The notes: generated from the sequence alone by a model not told the origin. DNA of 23,689 nt from Bacteroidales bacterium (GCA_023228725.1 JALOAQ010000040.1:1-23689); one strand, 5' to 3'. Shown: positions 15,671 through 23,689, numbered from the stretch's first letter. Made by a program: numbers and translations.

Positions 15671-18133
15671 TTACAAAACAAAAGTCAAATTAAACTTAAA
15701 CGCCCAGTTATCTTTTGGATTAGGCAATGAATATGGTCCATAACGATAATAAATACCAATTCCATATCCTTGGAAGTTGAATTTAACAATATTATTAATT
15801 TGAATTCCTGATTCAAAATAGCCTTTATTCAAATTTTTAGAATATGAGTTTAAAACTTTTGAATTATCTCCCCAAGCCATAGAAGTTAATAGAGCAACTT
15901 GTGGTGCAAAATGTTTTGTTTTTAAGAGTAGATTTCCAAAATCATGTTTTATAAAAACATTAACAAATCTATCTGATATAAACTCATTAACTCGCATGGT
16001 ATTAAAGCTATTGTCTATATTTAACCAAGAATAAGAGCCCGAACCATAATAAAGTTCAGAATATTCAGAATTTCCATGAATCATACCTATATCACCTGTA
16101 AAATATGTATCTCCAATATGCAGCCATTGTAATTTATAATTTATCATGGCTTCCGTTTTTAAATAATCCGTATTTGTAGCATAAATAGGAAAAGCTTTTA
16201 TTATATTAAAATATAAAATCGGAAATTTTGTTCCCATGCTTAACCTATTCCCACGCGGAGTTTGTAAAAACTTTTCTTTAAATGCATACCTAAAATACAA
16301 TCCAAGTTTATAAGTATTTATATTCTTTGGAATATCATTTGCAAAATCATATCTATTTTGATTTAAAATTGTTTTTTCTGAATAAGATGCAATTAAATTT
16401 GTGTTTAAATATCTTAGTGGCGAAAAACTAAAATTTGCATAATAAGAGCGAACAGAGTCTAAATCTTCTAAAAAAAAGTCTCTTAAAGTATTTTGCGAAA
16501 GCAAGGAAATCTCTCTATTATAAAAATGGTCATCACTAAACTCTAAATCTTGCTTAAAACCAAGTCTTAAACTTGTATTTGTTGGTTTATGAATAAAATA
16601 ATCAAGATAAGCTCCGTATTTCCAGGCTTTATCTCTAAATCCATAAGCAAAGTGCCCACCAAAAGATAAAAATGGAATTAATTTTTGATTTGTTGCTAAT
16701 TCCAAGCCAAGTCTATATCCTTCATATTTATTAAACCATAAAATAGAAGCAGGATTTATATTTATAAATTTAATAGGTATATAGCCTGTTGCAAATATTT
16801 CTATCCACTCCATTTTTTTATCAAGATTTATTGCTTTTCCAATACTATCAATTACATGGTAAGTTCTTATATCTTTGTCAGTTAGCTTTTCTTGTCGATA
16901 AAAATTCCAAAAAACAGAATCTTTTTTATGTGCGTTATCATCAACTTGCACTGTAAGTTGATTAAACTCACGTCTTTTATAATCAGGATTTAGACTTATA
17001 TCGCTTATATAAGATTTGCCTACACCTAACAAAGGAGCATAAGATGAATTTTGTTTTTCTTCTCCTGTTGAAACTGTGGCACTGTTTTCTCCTACTTGAA
17101 AAATATTAAAAACTAAATCTGTATTTAATTGCACCGGAAACCACTGAACTGAATCTATCAATTCATATTTTTGCTGAATATTTATATTAAAACCGCCTGT
17201 GGGTTCATAAGGCTTTGCACTAACATTTTGTAAAGCATAAGAATTAGAATTGATATGTAAAACTCCTTGCAAACCATCAAAGTTTTTACCTTTTAAAGGC
17301 CGATATGAAATTATGAAAATTGTATCAGCTCTTTCATTATAAATAGTATCTTCAATCTGAAAAAAATATTTTGATGTACTTCCCCTACTTATAGGACTTA
17401 AATATTTTTTGTCAAGCAAACTAATAAAATTTTTATAAAAAGAAAAAGATTGAAATTGAGTTGTAAGCAAAGTAAAAGCAGGGTTTTGCATTCCTGACAT
17501 TTTATGGGCTAAAACTGTTTCTTTATTATTATCAGGATATTTGAATCTTCTTTCAGTTACAGATTCGGTTATAAAAATATGCTGCTCATCAAAAAAATCT
17601 CTCATGGTTTTTAAGTTTGTTGTGTCTAATTCAGCTTTTTTTATTATTGAACTATCAGCCTTAACATTAGTCATGTCAACTGTAAAAAACATTTTATTAT
17701 AAGAAACATAAGAAAAAGAACGCATTTTTTCAGGATTATTTTTATTTCCATTCTCTATTACTAAATTAATAATCCTATGGGCTGGATTTATTCCTGGCAA
17801 AACGGTTACTTCTGATAAATAAAAAGCATCTTGTTCTAACTTAACTTCTATGTATTTTTTGTTTTGAATTTCTTCATTTTCTACAAGCTTAGTAATATAA
17901 CCTAAATAAGAAAATCTTAAAAATTCAATTTTATCAGCCGAATTAATTGTAAAATAGCCGTCTAAATCGGTTGTGGTTCCGTAATTATTTGAATTATACA
18001 CAATATTTACAAAGGCAAGAGCTTCATTAGTTTTGGCATCAATCACACGACCTGCAAATTTATTTTGGGAATACAAACTTGCAGAAATCAAACAAAAGAT
18101 TAATAAACTTAGAATAAATTTTAAAGGCTTCAT
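15671..18133 (-). CDS. DUF5686 outer-membrane protein with CarboxypepD_reg-like domain
   Basis: The precise function is unknown; the family is common in Bacteroidota and resembles TonB-dependent receptors without a plug. A signal peptide (1-22, ending ASLYSQ) leads to a carboxypeptidase-regulatory-like beta-sandwich at about 25-105 (FAGRVIDAKTNEALAFVNI, TTTDLDGYFTI). A middle DUF5686 part begins around 110 (VTVLPGINPAHRIINLVI). From about 440 alternating aromatic strands suggest a C-terminal beta-barrel, ending in FNLTFVL, a plausible outer-membrane assembly signal. At 820 residues the length is normal for the family. It is a single gene with its own consensus promoter; the 3' end lies just upstream of the tRNA promoter on the same strand. 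Confidence 0.82.
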   Translation of the reverse strand: MKPLKFILSLLIFCLISASLYSQNKFAGRVIDAKTNEALAFVNIVYNSNNYGTTTDLDGYFTINSADKIEFLRFSYLGYITKLVENEEIQNKKYIEVKLEQDAFYLSEVTVLPGINPAHRIINLVIENGNKNNPEKMRSFSYVSYNKMFFTVDMTNVKADSSIIKKAELDTTNLKTMRDFFDEQHIFITESVTERRFKYPDNNKETVLAHKMSGMQNPAFTLLTTQFQSFSFYKNFISLLDKKYLSPISRGSTSKYFFQIEDTIYNERADTIFIISYRPLKGKNFDGLQGVLHINSNSYALQNVSAKPYEPTGGFNINIQQKYELIDSVQWFPVQLNTDLVFNIFQVGENSATVSTGEEKQNSSYAPLLGVGKSYISDISLNPDYKRREFNQLTVQVDDNAHKKDSVFWNFYRQEKLTDKDIRTYHVIDSIGKAINLDKKMEWIEIFATGYIPIKFININPASILWFNKYEGYRLGLELATNQKLIPFLSFGGHFAYGFRDKAWKYGAYLDYFIHKPTNTSLRLGFKQDLEFSDDHFYNREISLLSQNTLRDFFLEDLDSVRSYYANFSFSPLRYLNTNLIASYSEKTILNQNRYDFANDIPKNINTYKLGLYFRYAFKEKFLQTPRGNRLSMGTKFPILYFNIIKAFPIYATNTDYLKTEAMINYKLQWLHIGDTYFTGDIGMIHGNSEYSELYYGSGSYSWLNIDNSFNTMRVNEFISDRFVNVFIKHDFGNLLLKTKHFAPQVALLTSMAWGDNSKVLNSYSKNLNKGYFESGIQINNIVKFNFQGYGIGIYYRYGPYSLPNPKDNWAFKFNLTFVL

Positions 18134-18149
18134 ATACTTAAATAATATT

Positions 18150-18179
18150 CAAAAATAGCGAATAAATTCAATTCTCAAA
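18150..18179 (-). promoter_or_regulatory. Promoter of the DUF5686 gene
   Basis: On the minus strand: TTTG (18179-18176), an 18-base gap and TAttTTTG (18157-18150). Transcription would start near 18143, leaving a very short leader of about 10 bases before the ATG at 18133. Confidence 0.65.
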
Positions 18180-18204
18180 TTTTATAAGAATGAAATTTTA
18201 AATT

Positions 18205-18236
18205 TTTGTGATTTTCATCATATTTTAGTAATTTTG
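18205..18236 (+). promoter_or_regulatory. Promoter of the Crp/Fnr-mqnC operon
   Basis: TTTG (18205-18208), a 20-base gap and TAatTTTG (18229-18236) form a full Bacteroidota promoter. Transcription is predicted near 18243, 13 bases before the ATG. Confidence 0.75.
18207..18222. promoter_or_regulatory. CRP/FNR-type palindrome inside the promoter
   Basis: TGTGA-TTTTCA-TCATA matches the classical TGTGA-N6-TCACA site except for one base. It sits between the -33 and -7 boxes, overlapping the -33 TTTG, where a bound dimer would block RNA polymerase. Negative autoregulation by the Crp/Fnr protein encoded directly downstream is the simplest reading. Confidence 0.45.
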
Positions 18237-18255
18237 CATAAAATTTTAATTTACT

Positions 18256-18960
18256 ATGAGCAAATATTTTGAAGAACCTGCTTGTAAAGATTGTAAGAAT
18301 GCTTTTTCCACTGCATTTAAAAAGCTAACAGCCTCACAATTAGAATATTTGGCGAACAATAAGCTTTGTTCTCAAATAAAAAAAGGAAAAACACTTTATG
18401 AAGAGGGCAATCGCATAACAGGAATATATTGTATTAATACTGGAATTTTAAAAGTTTATAAAACTGGGATAGAAGGGAAAGAACAAATTATAAAATTTGC
18501 TAAGCCGGGCGAGATTATTGGTTATCGTTCTGTTATAAATGGAGAAGCTGCCTGCACAAGCGTAAAAGCATTGGAAGATTCAACTGTATGCTTTATAAAT
18601 ACTCAAGATCTTTATAAATTATTAAAAGAAAACAGCGAATTGGGAATTGAACTTTTACAAATTGCTTGCAAAGAACTTGGTGAAGCAAATAGTTATCTTA
18701 CCGACATCGCTCAAAAGTCTGTAAAAGAAAGACTTGCAGAAATACTGATGAGATTACAAGAAGAATTTGGAACCAATAAAGAAGGAATAATAAATCTTAT
18801 TTTAACTCGTGAAGAACTTGCTAATATTATAGGTACAGCTACAGAATCTGTAATTAGATTATTATCTGAATTTAAAAACGAAGGAATTATTGACTTACAA
18901 GCAAGAAAAATTAAAATTTTAAATATTCAAAAGCTAAAAAAAATTAGTAATATTTTTTAA
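18256..18960 (+). CDS. Crp/Fnr family transcription regulator with N-terminal CxxC
   Basis: This is a DNA-binding regulator of 234 residues. It has an N-terminal C10-x2-C13 pair, a cyclic-nucleotide-binding-like beta-barrel (about 25-135, with GNRITGIYCINTGILKVY), a long dimer helix, and a C-terminal winged helix-turn-helix (about 184-212). The recognition helix GTATESVIRLLSEF keeps E197 and R201, equivalent to E209 and R213 of E. coli FNR. The cysteine pair plus C38, C59, C100 and C112 leaves room for an iron-sulfur cluster, but the spacing is not that of E. coli FNR, so oxygen sensing is only a possibility. mqnC follows after six bases, so the regulator is probably co-transcribed with a menaquinone gene, fitting a role in respiratory adaptation. 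Confidence 0.88.
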   Translation: MSKYFEEPACKDCKNAFSTAFKKLTASQLEYLANNKLCSQIKKGKTLYEEGNRITGIYCINTGILKVYKTGIEGKEQIIKFAKPGEIIGYRSVINGEAACTSVKALEDSTVCFINTQDLYKLLKENSELGIELLQIACKELGEANSYLTDIAQKSVKERLAEILMRLQEEFGTNKEGIINLILTREELANIIGTATESVIRLLSEFKNEGIIDLQARKIKILNIQKLKKISNIF

Positions 18961-18966
18961 TCTATA

Positions 18967-20064
18967 ATGGCTAAAAACCAGAAAATCAACACCTTACTAG
19001 AAAAAGCAATAAATCTTGATTTTTTAAATCACGAAGAAGCCTTGTTTCTGTACAAAAATGCTAGTTTGAGCAAATTATTATTTACAGCTAATCAAATTCG
19101 CGAAAAATTACACCCAAACAATATTGTTAGCTATATAATTGACAGAAATATTAATTTAACAAATATTTGTTTTTCAAATTGTTTATTTTGCAATTTTTGT
19201 AGGAATAAAAACTCTGATGACGCATATGTTCTTAGCATAAAAGAATATATTGAAAAAATCGATGTTTTAAAATCTTTGGGTGGGAATCAGATTTTGTTAC
19301 AAGGCGGCATGAACCCGGATTTAAAATTAGATTTTTACCTAAGGCTTTTTAAGGAATTAAAGCAAATTTACCCCGACTTAAAACTTCATGCTTTAGGTCC
19401 GCCTGAAATTGCTTTTATAGCAAAACAAGAAGGAATTAGTACTAAACAATGTTTAGAATTGCTTATAAATGCAGGTTTAGATTCTTTACCCGGCGCTGGT
19501 GCTGAGATTTTGTCGGATAGAGTTAGAAAAATAGTTTCGCCAGCAAAAGCAAGTACTGAAGAATGGCTTAAAATAATGCAGGAAGCACATCAATTAGGAC
19601 TAACAAGTTCTGCTACTATGATGTTTGGACATTTAGAAACACTTGAAGAAAGAATAGAACATTTTATAAAACTAAGAAATGTTCAAGAAATTAAACCGAA
19701 AAACTCAAAAGGCTTTATTTCTTTTACAGCTTGGCCAGTTGCAGGAGAAAGCACAAAATTATTAAAAAAATTTCCTAAAATTAAGCCCATTACATCTACA
19801 GAATTTTTAAAAACCTTGGCTATGAGCAGAATAATATTGCCAAATATTCCAAATATTCAGGTTTCGTGGCTAACAATGGGAAAAGAAATTGCACAGCTTG
19901 CATTACACGGCGGGGCAAATGATATGAGTAGCATAATGATAGAAGAAAATGTTGTGTCGCAAGCAGGCAAAAATTTTAAACTTGGAGTAAAAGAAATGGA
20001 AGAAACGATTCTGCAAGCAGGTTTTATTCCTAAATTAAGAAATCAAGAATATGAGTATTTATAA
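18967..20064 (+). CDS. mqnC: Cyclic dehypoxanthinyl futalosine synthase (radical SAM)
   Basis: MqnC is a radical SAM enzyme that cyclises dehypoxanthine futalosine in the futalosine route to menaquinone, in the cytoplasm. The 4Fe-4S motif is C68-x3-C72-x2-C75 (CFSNCLFC), after IDRNINLTNIC, a typical MqnC sequence. LGGNQILLQGGMNPDL, HALGPPEI, LPGAGAEILSDRVRKI and MFGHLETLEER are further family signatures, and IPNIQVSW with GANDMSSIMIEENVVS fits MqnC rather than MqnE. Residue 78 is an extra cysteine (CNFCR) where the family usually has tyrosine (CAFYR). At 365 residues it is complete. It is six bases behind the Crp/Fnr gene, and its last six bases overlap the end of the convergent gene. Confidence 0.9.
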   Translation: MAKNQKINTLLEKAINLDFLNHEEALFLYKNASLSKLLFTANQIREKLHPNNIVSYIIDRNINLTNICFSNCLFCNFCRNKNSDDAYVLSIKEYIEKIDVLKSLGGNQILLQGGMNPDLKLDFYLRLFKELKQIYPDLKLHALGPPEIAFIAKQEGISTKQCLELLINAGLDSLPGAGAEILSDRVRKIVSPAKASTEEWLKIMQEAHQLGLTSSATMMFGHLETLEERIEHFIKLRNVQEIKPKNSKGFISFTAWPVAGESTKLLKKFPKIKPITSTEFLKTLAMSRIILPNIPNIQVSWLTMGKEIAQLALHGGANDMSSIMIEENVVSQAGKNFKLGVKEMEETILQAGFIPKLRNQEYEYL

Positions 20065-20916
20065 AACTTTTTTCCAAATGCCGTAATATTCGCAATCTGC
20101 ACCAAAACTTTTATAAAATCTCTCCACTCCTACTAAGGAAGAGCCTTCAAAATCAAGAATTTTATTGTTTTCAACAGCTTGTTTTATTAAATAATTTACA
20201 ATAAAAGCCATAGATTGATTTTCCTTTCCTTTTTTTGATGAAGCCGGTGCTAAATAATAAATTCTATTATTAAAATCGAGGATAAAAACCACAGCATTTA
20301 ACTCATTATCAATCTTTGAGGCAATAATTTTTCCAAAATCTAAATTCAAGGCTTTTTCAACAATATTTTTTAACAAACTTTGCATTTTTTCATTGTAAAT
20401 ACTACTTGCTTCCCTAGTTATAAACTGAATAAATTCTAAACTTCCAATATTATGAATTTTATTTTCAGAACTTTCTGCTTTTTTTAAATTTCTAATAGTA
20501 TTTTTTGAATACAGTTTTTGTTGCTTATCAAAGTTTTTTGAATCAATAAAATAGTTTGGTTTTAGATTTTCTTTTCCAAAAATTATTGAGTCAAAACTAT
20601 TCCCTTGAAGTACTGCATAAAAATAAGGTAATTTTTTATAAAAATATCTTATTTGACTTTCTTGAATTTGATTTTTCGCAAAAACACCAAGTTGTTGACA
20701 AAACATTGGTTGAATTAAATATGGGATAGCAAATTTCTTTTTTTTTGGAAGTGGCATCACAATATTATAATCTTCTGTGCAAATTAATTCCCAATTTGGA
20801 GATACAATATCTAAATACCAAGACATTGCATAAATACGAGACCACTTGCACTCTATCAAAGTTTTATCGTATTTTTCAAAATCTATTTTATTATGTTTTA
20901 GATGTATTATTTTCAT
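20059..20916 (-). CDS. FemAB/GNAT-like acyltransferase-fold protein of unknown role
   Basis: The substrate is not known. From the ATG at 20916 the protein has 285 residues; an upstream TTG adds only five and is less likely. The N-terminal half has WSRIYAMSWYLDIVSPNWEL, VMPLPKKKKFAIPY and QPMFCQQLGVFAK, a conserved Bacteroidota pattern. The C-terminal half resembles a FemAB or BioF2-type GNAT domain, with RNLKKAESS, NAVVFILDFNNRIYYLAPAS and DFEGSSLVGVERFYKSFGA at the end. Such proteins transfer aminoacyl or acyl groups, often to cell-wall or surface molecules, but the link is only by fold. It has no signal peptide or membrane segment. It converges on mqnC with a 6-base overlap of the gene ends. 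Confidence 0.6.
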   Translation of the reverse strand: MKIIHLKHNKIDFEKYDKTLIECKWSRIYAMSWYLDIVSPNWELICTEDYNIVMPLPKKKKFAIPYLIQPMFCQQLGVFAKNQIQESQIRYFYKKLPYFYAVLQGNSFDSIIFGKENLKPNYFIDSKNFDKQQKLYSKNTIRNLKKAESSENKIHNIGSLEFIQFITREASSIYNEKMQSLLKNIVEKALNLDFGKIIASKIDNELNAVVFILDFNNRIYYLAPASSKKGKENQSMAFIVNYLIKQAVENNKILDFEGSSLVGVERFYKSFGADCEYYGIWKKVL

Positions 20917-20949
20917 TTTAGTTTTGCACAAGAAGTTATAAAATAAATT

Positions 20950-22068
20950 TTAACCAATATTACTTAACATTTTCAAAGTATCAAAATTTAAAATTTCTAT
21001 TGTTTTATTATTAATAGATATAATATTATCACGTTTTAATTCAGACAAAATTCTAACTAAATTTTCGGTTGCCAAGCCAGAAAACTCGGCTATATCTCTA
21101 CGAGTAATGCTAGTGTCAATAATATTTGAATTAAAAACATTTTGCGACAAATATAATAGCGAATCACAAGCTTTGCCGATAGCTTGCTTGTTAGCAATAC
21201 TTCCAAGTTTATCATAGACTGTTTGCAGAGAGTTTGAATAAATTTTCATAATTTCTATTGCAAATTCAGGGTTTCTTTTTATAATTTTATCAAACTCTGT
21301 TCTTTCTACTAAATAAAACTTTGAATTTACAAGCGCTTTACATGAAAAATGATAATAAGAATCACCATATAAAGATGATAAGCCAATGATATTAAAAGCT
21401 CCTGTAAACTTAAAAATATGGCTTTTATAATGTGAATTTTCGATAAAAGATTTTACCATTCCTGATTTCACCAACATAATAAACGAAGCAAAAGTACCTT
21501 GTTTACAAACTGTTTCACCTTTTTTAAAATCCACTTCAACTTTTGTAACTAACTCAATATCTTCATCGCTGAGTTTCAGATTTTTCAGATAATCAGTAAA
21601 ACTTCTATCGCCACCATTTAATTTATGTTTATTTTCTATTGTGTCAGCATAAATTTCTTTTAATTTTCTAAAACTCAGATATTGGTTTATTTTTTCTACT
21701 ATAGTTTTAAAAAGTCTTGTTTCTTCAGGTAAAAACACGCCTTTTTCGGCTCTTACTGGCTTTACATAGCATAGAGTAATTTCACCTAACTTTTCTTCAT
21801 CTACAATTAAATCTGAGTTCAGTTTAAGTTCAGTTTTTTTAAATTCTGTGCTTTCTACCACAAAGTTCATAACTTCTACTTTTACTTTACATATATCTGA
21901 ATATCTCCAGCCAATAGGTGTAAACTCACAAATTCCTTTTAAAATACTTTCTAAATCTGAATTAAAATCTTTTAAAAGCTCATCAATTCTATAGATACAA
22001 TCAAGCTCTTTTTTTCTTTCATTCAGAGTTTTAAGAATTATGTTTATATTATCTTTATCCTTTTGCAT
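20950..22068 (-). CDS. Crp/Fnr-type regulator fused to an N-terminal sensory domain
   Basis: This 372-residue transcription regulator is about 140 residues longer than ordinary Crp/Fnr proteins. Residues 15-140 (LNERKKELDCIYRIDELL, ICEFTPIGWRYSDIC, GEITLCYVKP, FLPEETRLFKTIVEKI) match the GAF-like domain usually found at the N-terminus of Bacteroidota and other bacterial sensor kinases. A linker leads to a cyclic-nucleotide-binding-like barrel (about 160-270), a dimer helix, and a winged helix-turn-helix (about 320-350: TRRDIAEFSGLATENLVRIL) with the FNR-type E...R recognition pair. The ligand is unknown. It is divergent from gdhA, and a perfect FNR box lies between them, so it may control itself and glutamate metabolism (inference). 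Confidence 0.85.
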   Translation of the reverse strand: MQKDKDNINIILKTLNERKKELDCIYRIDELLKDFNSDLESILKGICEFTPIGWRYSDICKVKVEVMNFVVESTEFKKTELKLNSDLIVDEEKLGEITLCYVKPVRAEKGVFLPEETRLFKTIVEKINQYLSFRKLKEIYADTIENKHKLNGGDRSFTDYLKNLKLSDEDIELVTKVEVDFKKGETVCKQGTFASFIMLVKSGMVKSFIENSHYKSHIFKFTGAFNIIGLSSLYGDSYYHFSCKALVNSKFYLVERTEFDKIIKRNPEFAIEIMKIYSNSLQTVYDKLGSIANKQAIGKACDSLLYLSQNVFNSNIIDTSITRRDIAEFSGLATENLVRILSELKRDNIISINNKTIEILNFDTLKMLSNIG

Positions 22069-22084
22069 TATTTTGAAATTGTTG

Positions 22085-22115
22085 CAAAATTAATAAAAAT
22101 CAAATATCTAACAAA
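22085..22115 (-). promoter_or_regulatory. Promoter of the sensor-Crp gene
   Basis: On the minus strand: TTTG (22115-22112), a 19-base gap and TAatTTTG (22092-22085). Transcription is predicted near 22078, ten bases before the ATG at 22068. Confidence 0.75.
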
Positions 22116-22119
22116 AATC

Positions 22120-22135
22120 ATTGATAAATATCAAT
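22120..22135. promoter_or_regulatory. Perfect FNR-type box between the sensor-Crp gene and gdhA
   Basis: TTGAT-AAAT-ATCAA at 22121-22134 is an exact FNR consensus (TTGAT-N4-ATCAA), with one more pair on each side (A22120, T22135). Its centre is about 50 bases upstream of the predicted start of the sensor-Crp gene and about 135 bases upstream of the gdhA ATG. A further half-like TTATCAA follows at 22141-22147. Both regulators in this window carry an FNR-style recognition helix. Confidence 0.6.
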
Positions 22136-22261
22136 TAAAATTATCAAAACAAAGCGAGTATAAAATTCGTGATATTCTAAACTTATTTTTAATTTTACAA
22201 CGTGAAAAAAAATAAAATAAACCACTATGGTTTTATAGTAAATATTTAAAAATTAAAGAAA

Positions 22262-23596
22262 ATGAACGTAGAAAAAATCATGAGCGATCTGGAAAAAAAA
22301 TATCCAGGCGAAGTTGAGTATCTTCAAGCAGTAAAAGAAGTTATTGAAACTATCGAAGATGTTTACAATGCAAATCCTGTTTACGAAGCTAATGGGATAA
22401 TTGAAAGAATTATTGAGCCAGACAGAGTTTTAACATTTAAAGTTCCTTGGACAGACGATCAAGGTAAAGTTCATGTTAACATTGGATACCGTGTACAATA
22501 TAACGGTGCTTTAGGTCCATACAAAGGTGGTTTAAGATTTCACCCAAGTGTAAACCTTTCAATTTTAAAATTCTTAGGTTTTGAGCAAAACTTTAAAAAC
22601 TCATTAACATCATTACCTATGGGTGGTGGTAAAGGAGGTTCAGACTTTAATCCAAAAGGAAGATCTGACAGAGAAATCATGCGTTTCTGTCAAAACTATA
22701 TGTTAGAATTATGGAGATTTATTGGTCCTGAGACTGACGTACCAGCAGGTGATATTGGAGTAGGTGCAAAAGAAATTGGTTATATGTATGGTATGTACAA
22801 AAAATTAGCTCAAGAGCACACAGGAGTTTTAACAGGTAAGAGTTTAAAATGGGGTGGTTCTTTAATGCGTCCACAAGCTACAGGTTTTGGAGTTATTTAT
22901 TTTGTAGATGAAATGCTAAAAACTAAAAATGACTCTTTCAAAGGCAAAACTGTTTGTATATCTGGTTTTGGTCAAGTTGCCTGGGGAGCAGTTACAAAAG
23001 TTAATGATTTAGGTGGTAAAGTAGTTACAATTAGTGGTCCTGACGGATACATTTACGACAAAGATGGTATCAGTGGCGAAAAAATTGATTATATGGTTGC
23101 CTTAAGAGGTACAAATCAAGATATAGTTGAACCTTACGCTAAAAAGTATGGTGCAGAATTCCACGCAGGCAAAAGACCTTGGGAAGTTAAATGTGATATA
23201 GCAGTACCATGTGCTACTCAAAACGAATTAAATAAAGAAGATGCTGAAAACTTAATTAACAATGGTTGCTGGTTAGTTTGCGAAGGTGCTAATATGCCTT
23301 GTACTCCAGAAGCTATAGAAGTTTTCATGAAGCATAAAATTTTATTTGCTCCTGGTAAAGCTGCTAACGCTGGTGGTGTTGCAACTTCAGGACTTGAAAT
23401 GTCTCAAAATGCTCTTAAACTTTCTTGGTCAGCTGAAGAAGTTATTGAAAAACTTGAAACTATCATGGTTAATATCCATGCAGCTTGTGTTCAATACGGA
23501 AAAGACGAAACAGGTTACGTTAACTATGTAAAAGGTGCAAACATTGCTGGATTCATGAAAATTGCAGACGCAATGGTTGAACAAGGAGTTATTTAA
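22262..23596 (+). CDS. gdhA: Glutamate dehydrogenase
   Basis: The hexameric enzyme interconverts 2-oxoglutarate plus ammonium and glutamate using NAD(P)H in the cytoplasm. The 444 residues have the substrate segment GPYKGGLRFHPSV (85-97), the catalytic lysine K124 in LPMGGGKGGSDF, DVPAGDIGVGAKEIGYM (159-175) and the dinucleotide motif GFGQVA (235-240). The length (about 450) and the family 50 I sequence fit the bacterial hexameric NADP type. However, the adenine-ribose loop is SGPDGYIYD rather than the E. coli type SDSSG, so the cofactor is not certain. Codon use is more regular than in neighbouring genes, suggesting high expression. The 190-base gap upstream carries the FNR box; the gene ends at a strong terminator and is probably monocistronic. 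Confidence 0.95.
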   Translation: MNVEKIMSDLEKKYPGEVEYLQAVKEVIETIEDVYNANPVYEANGIIERIIEPDRVLTFKVPWTDDQGKVHVNIGYRVQYNGALGPYKGGLRFHPSVNLSILKFLGFEQNFKNSLTSLPMGGGKGGSDFNPKGRSDREIMRFCQNYMLELWRFIGPETDVPAGDIGVGAKEIGYMYGMYKKLAQEHTGVLTGKSLKWGGSLMRPQATGFGVIYFVDEMLKTKNDSFKGKTVCISGFGQVAWGAVTKVNDLGGKVVTISGPDGYIYDKDGISGEKIDYMVALRGTNQDIVEPYAKKYGAEFHAGKRPWEVKCDIAVPCATQNELNKEDAENLINNGCWLVCEGANMPCTPEAIEVFMKHKILFAPGKAANAGGVATSGLEMSQNALKLSWSAEEVIEKLETIMVNIHAACVQYGKDETGYVNYVKGANIAGFMKIADAMVEQGVI

Positions 23597-23614
23597 GAAA
23601 TAACAAAATAATTT

Positions 23615-23654
23615 AAAAAGTTGGCAGAGCTTAGGCAAAGCCAACTTTTTTTTT
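23615..23654 (+). terminator. Rho-independent terminator of gdhA
   Basis: aaaaagttggc (23615-23625) pairs with gccaacttttt (23640-23650) around a 14-base loop, and the T-run continues to 23654. It lies 18 bases behind the gdhA stop. Confidence 0.85.
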
Positions 23655-23689
23655 GCTAAGGATAATAATTGGGACTTCGTAGAATAAAA

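Noticed and set aside
20917..20931. Upstream TTG start of the FemAB-like gene
   Set aside because: Only five extra residues; the ATG at 20916 begins the conserved part.
22190..22197. TAATTTTA as the gdhA -7 box
   Set aside because: The last base departs from TAnnTTTG and no clear -33 box fits; the gdhA promoter remains unassigned.
1..23689. CRISPR array, prophage, rRNA or toxin-antitoxin genes
   Set aside because: No regularly spaced repeats, phage genes, rRNA sequence or small toxin-antitoxin pairs were recognised.

Overview
The window comes from a low-GC Bacteroidota genome, probably of the Bacteroidales/Marinilabiliales type. The evidence is the AT-rich coding sequence, several promoters with the Bacteroidota signature TTTG-N18-20-TAnnTTTG, a DUF5686/CarboxypepD_reg-like outer-membrane protein, lipoprotein glycosidases, a futalosine-pathway menaquinone gene (mqnC), and the phylum-typical absence of clear Shine-Dalgarno sites. 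No phage, CRISPR or rRNA is visible.

Region 1 (1-6100) is the accessory part. It starts with a REP-like repeat and an intact IS4/IS1634-type insertion sequence (127-1762, 27-bp perfect inverted ends). Next come a Methyltransf_24-like gene, a truncated CarboxypepD_reg/PEGA-like gene end, and a decayed IS3-family orfA remnant. About 525 bp of repeat-rich DNA without a convincing gene follows. The region ends with a two-gene restriction-modification operon: a HEAT-repeat/beta-class DNA methyltransferase and a CfrBI-like PD-(D/E)xK endonuclease, overlapping by ATGA. An 8-bp inverted repeat sits just upstream as a candidate operator.

Region 2 (6156-14337) concerns glycans. A minus-strand operon encodes a lipoprotein beta-mannosidase (GH2), a GT4 glycosyltransferase and a multi-pass membrane protein. 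A lipoprotein beta-N-acetylhexosaminidase (GH20) runs divergently; its start codon is one base away from that of the beta-mannosidase. It is followed by a NUDIX CoA pyrophosphatase with a TTG start. A GT2 glycosyltransferase converges on the NUDIX gene, with overlapping stops.

Region 3 (14525-18133) is housekeeping: fabI; a CAU-anticodon tRNA (more Ile2-like than Met by acceptor stem) with an unusual T-loop, a strong promoter and a terminator; and a DUF5686 outer-membrane protein.

Region 4 (18256-23689) links regulation and metabolism. A Crp/Fnr regulator with an N-terminal CxxC is apparently co-transcribed with mqnC. A FemAB/GNAT-like protein converges on mqnC. A second Crp/Fnr protein carries an N-terminal sensory domain and is divergent from glutamate dehydrogenase. 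A perfect FNR-type box (TTGAT-N4-ATCAA) lies between these two genes. The most rewarding leads are the HEAT-methyltransferase restriction system, the FNR-box/sensor-Crp/gdhA module, the Crp-mqnC operon with its own operator-like palindrome, the IS read-through hairpin, the abutting divergent start codons and the tRNA T-loop.
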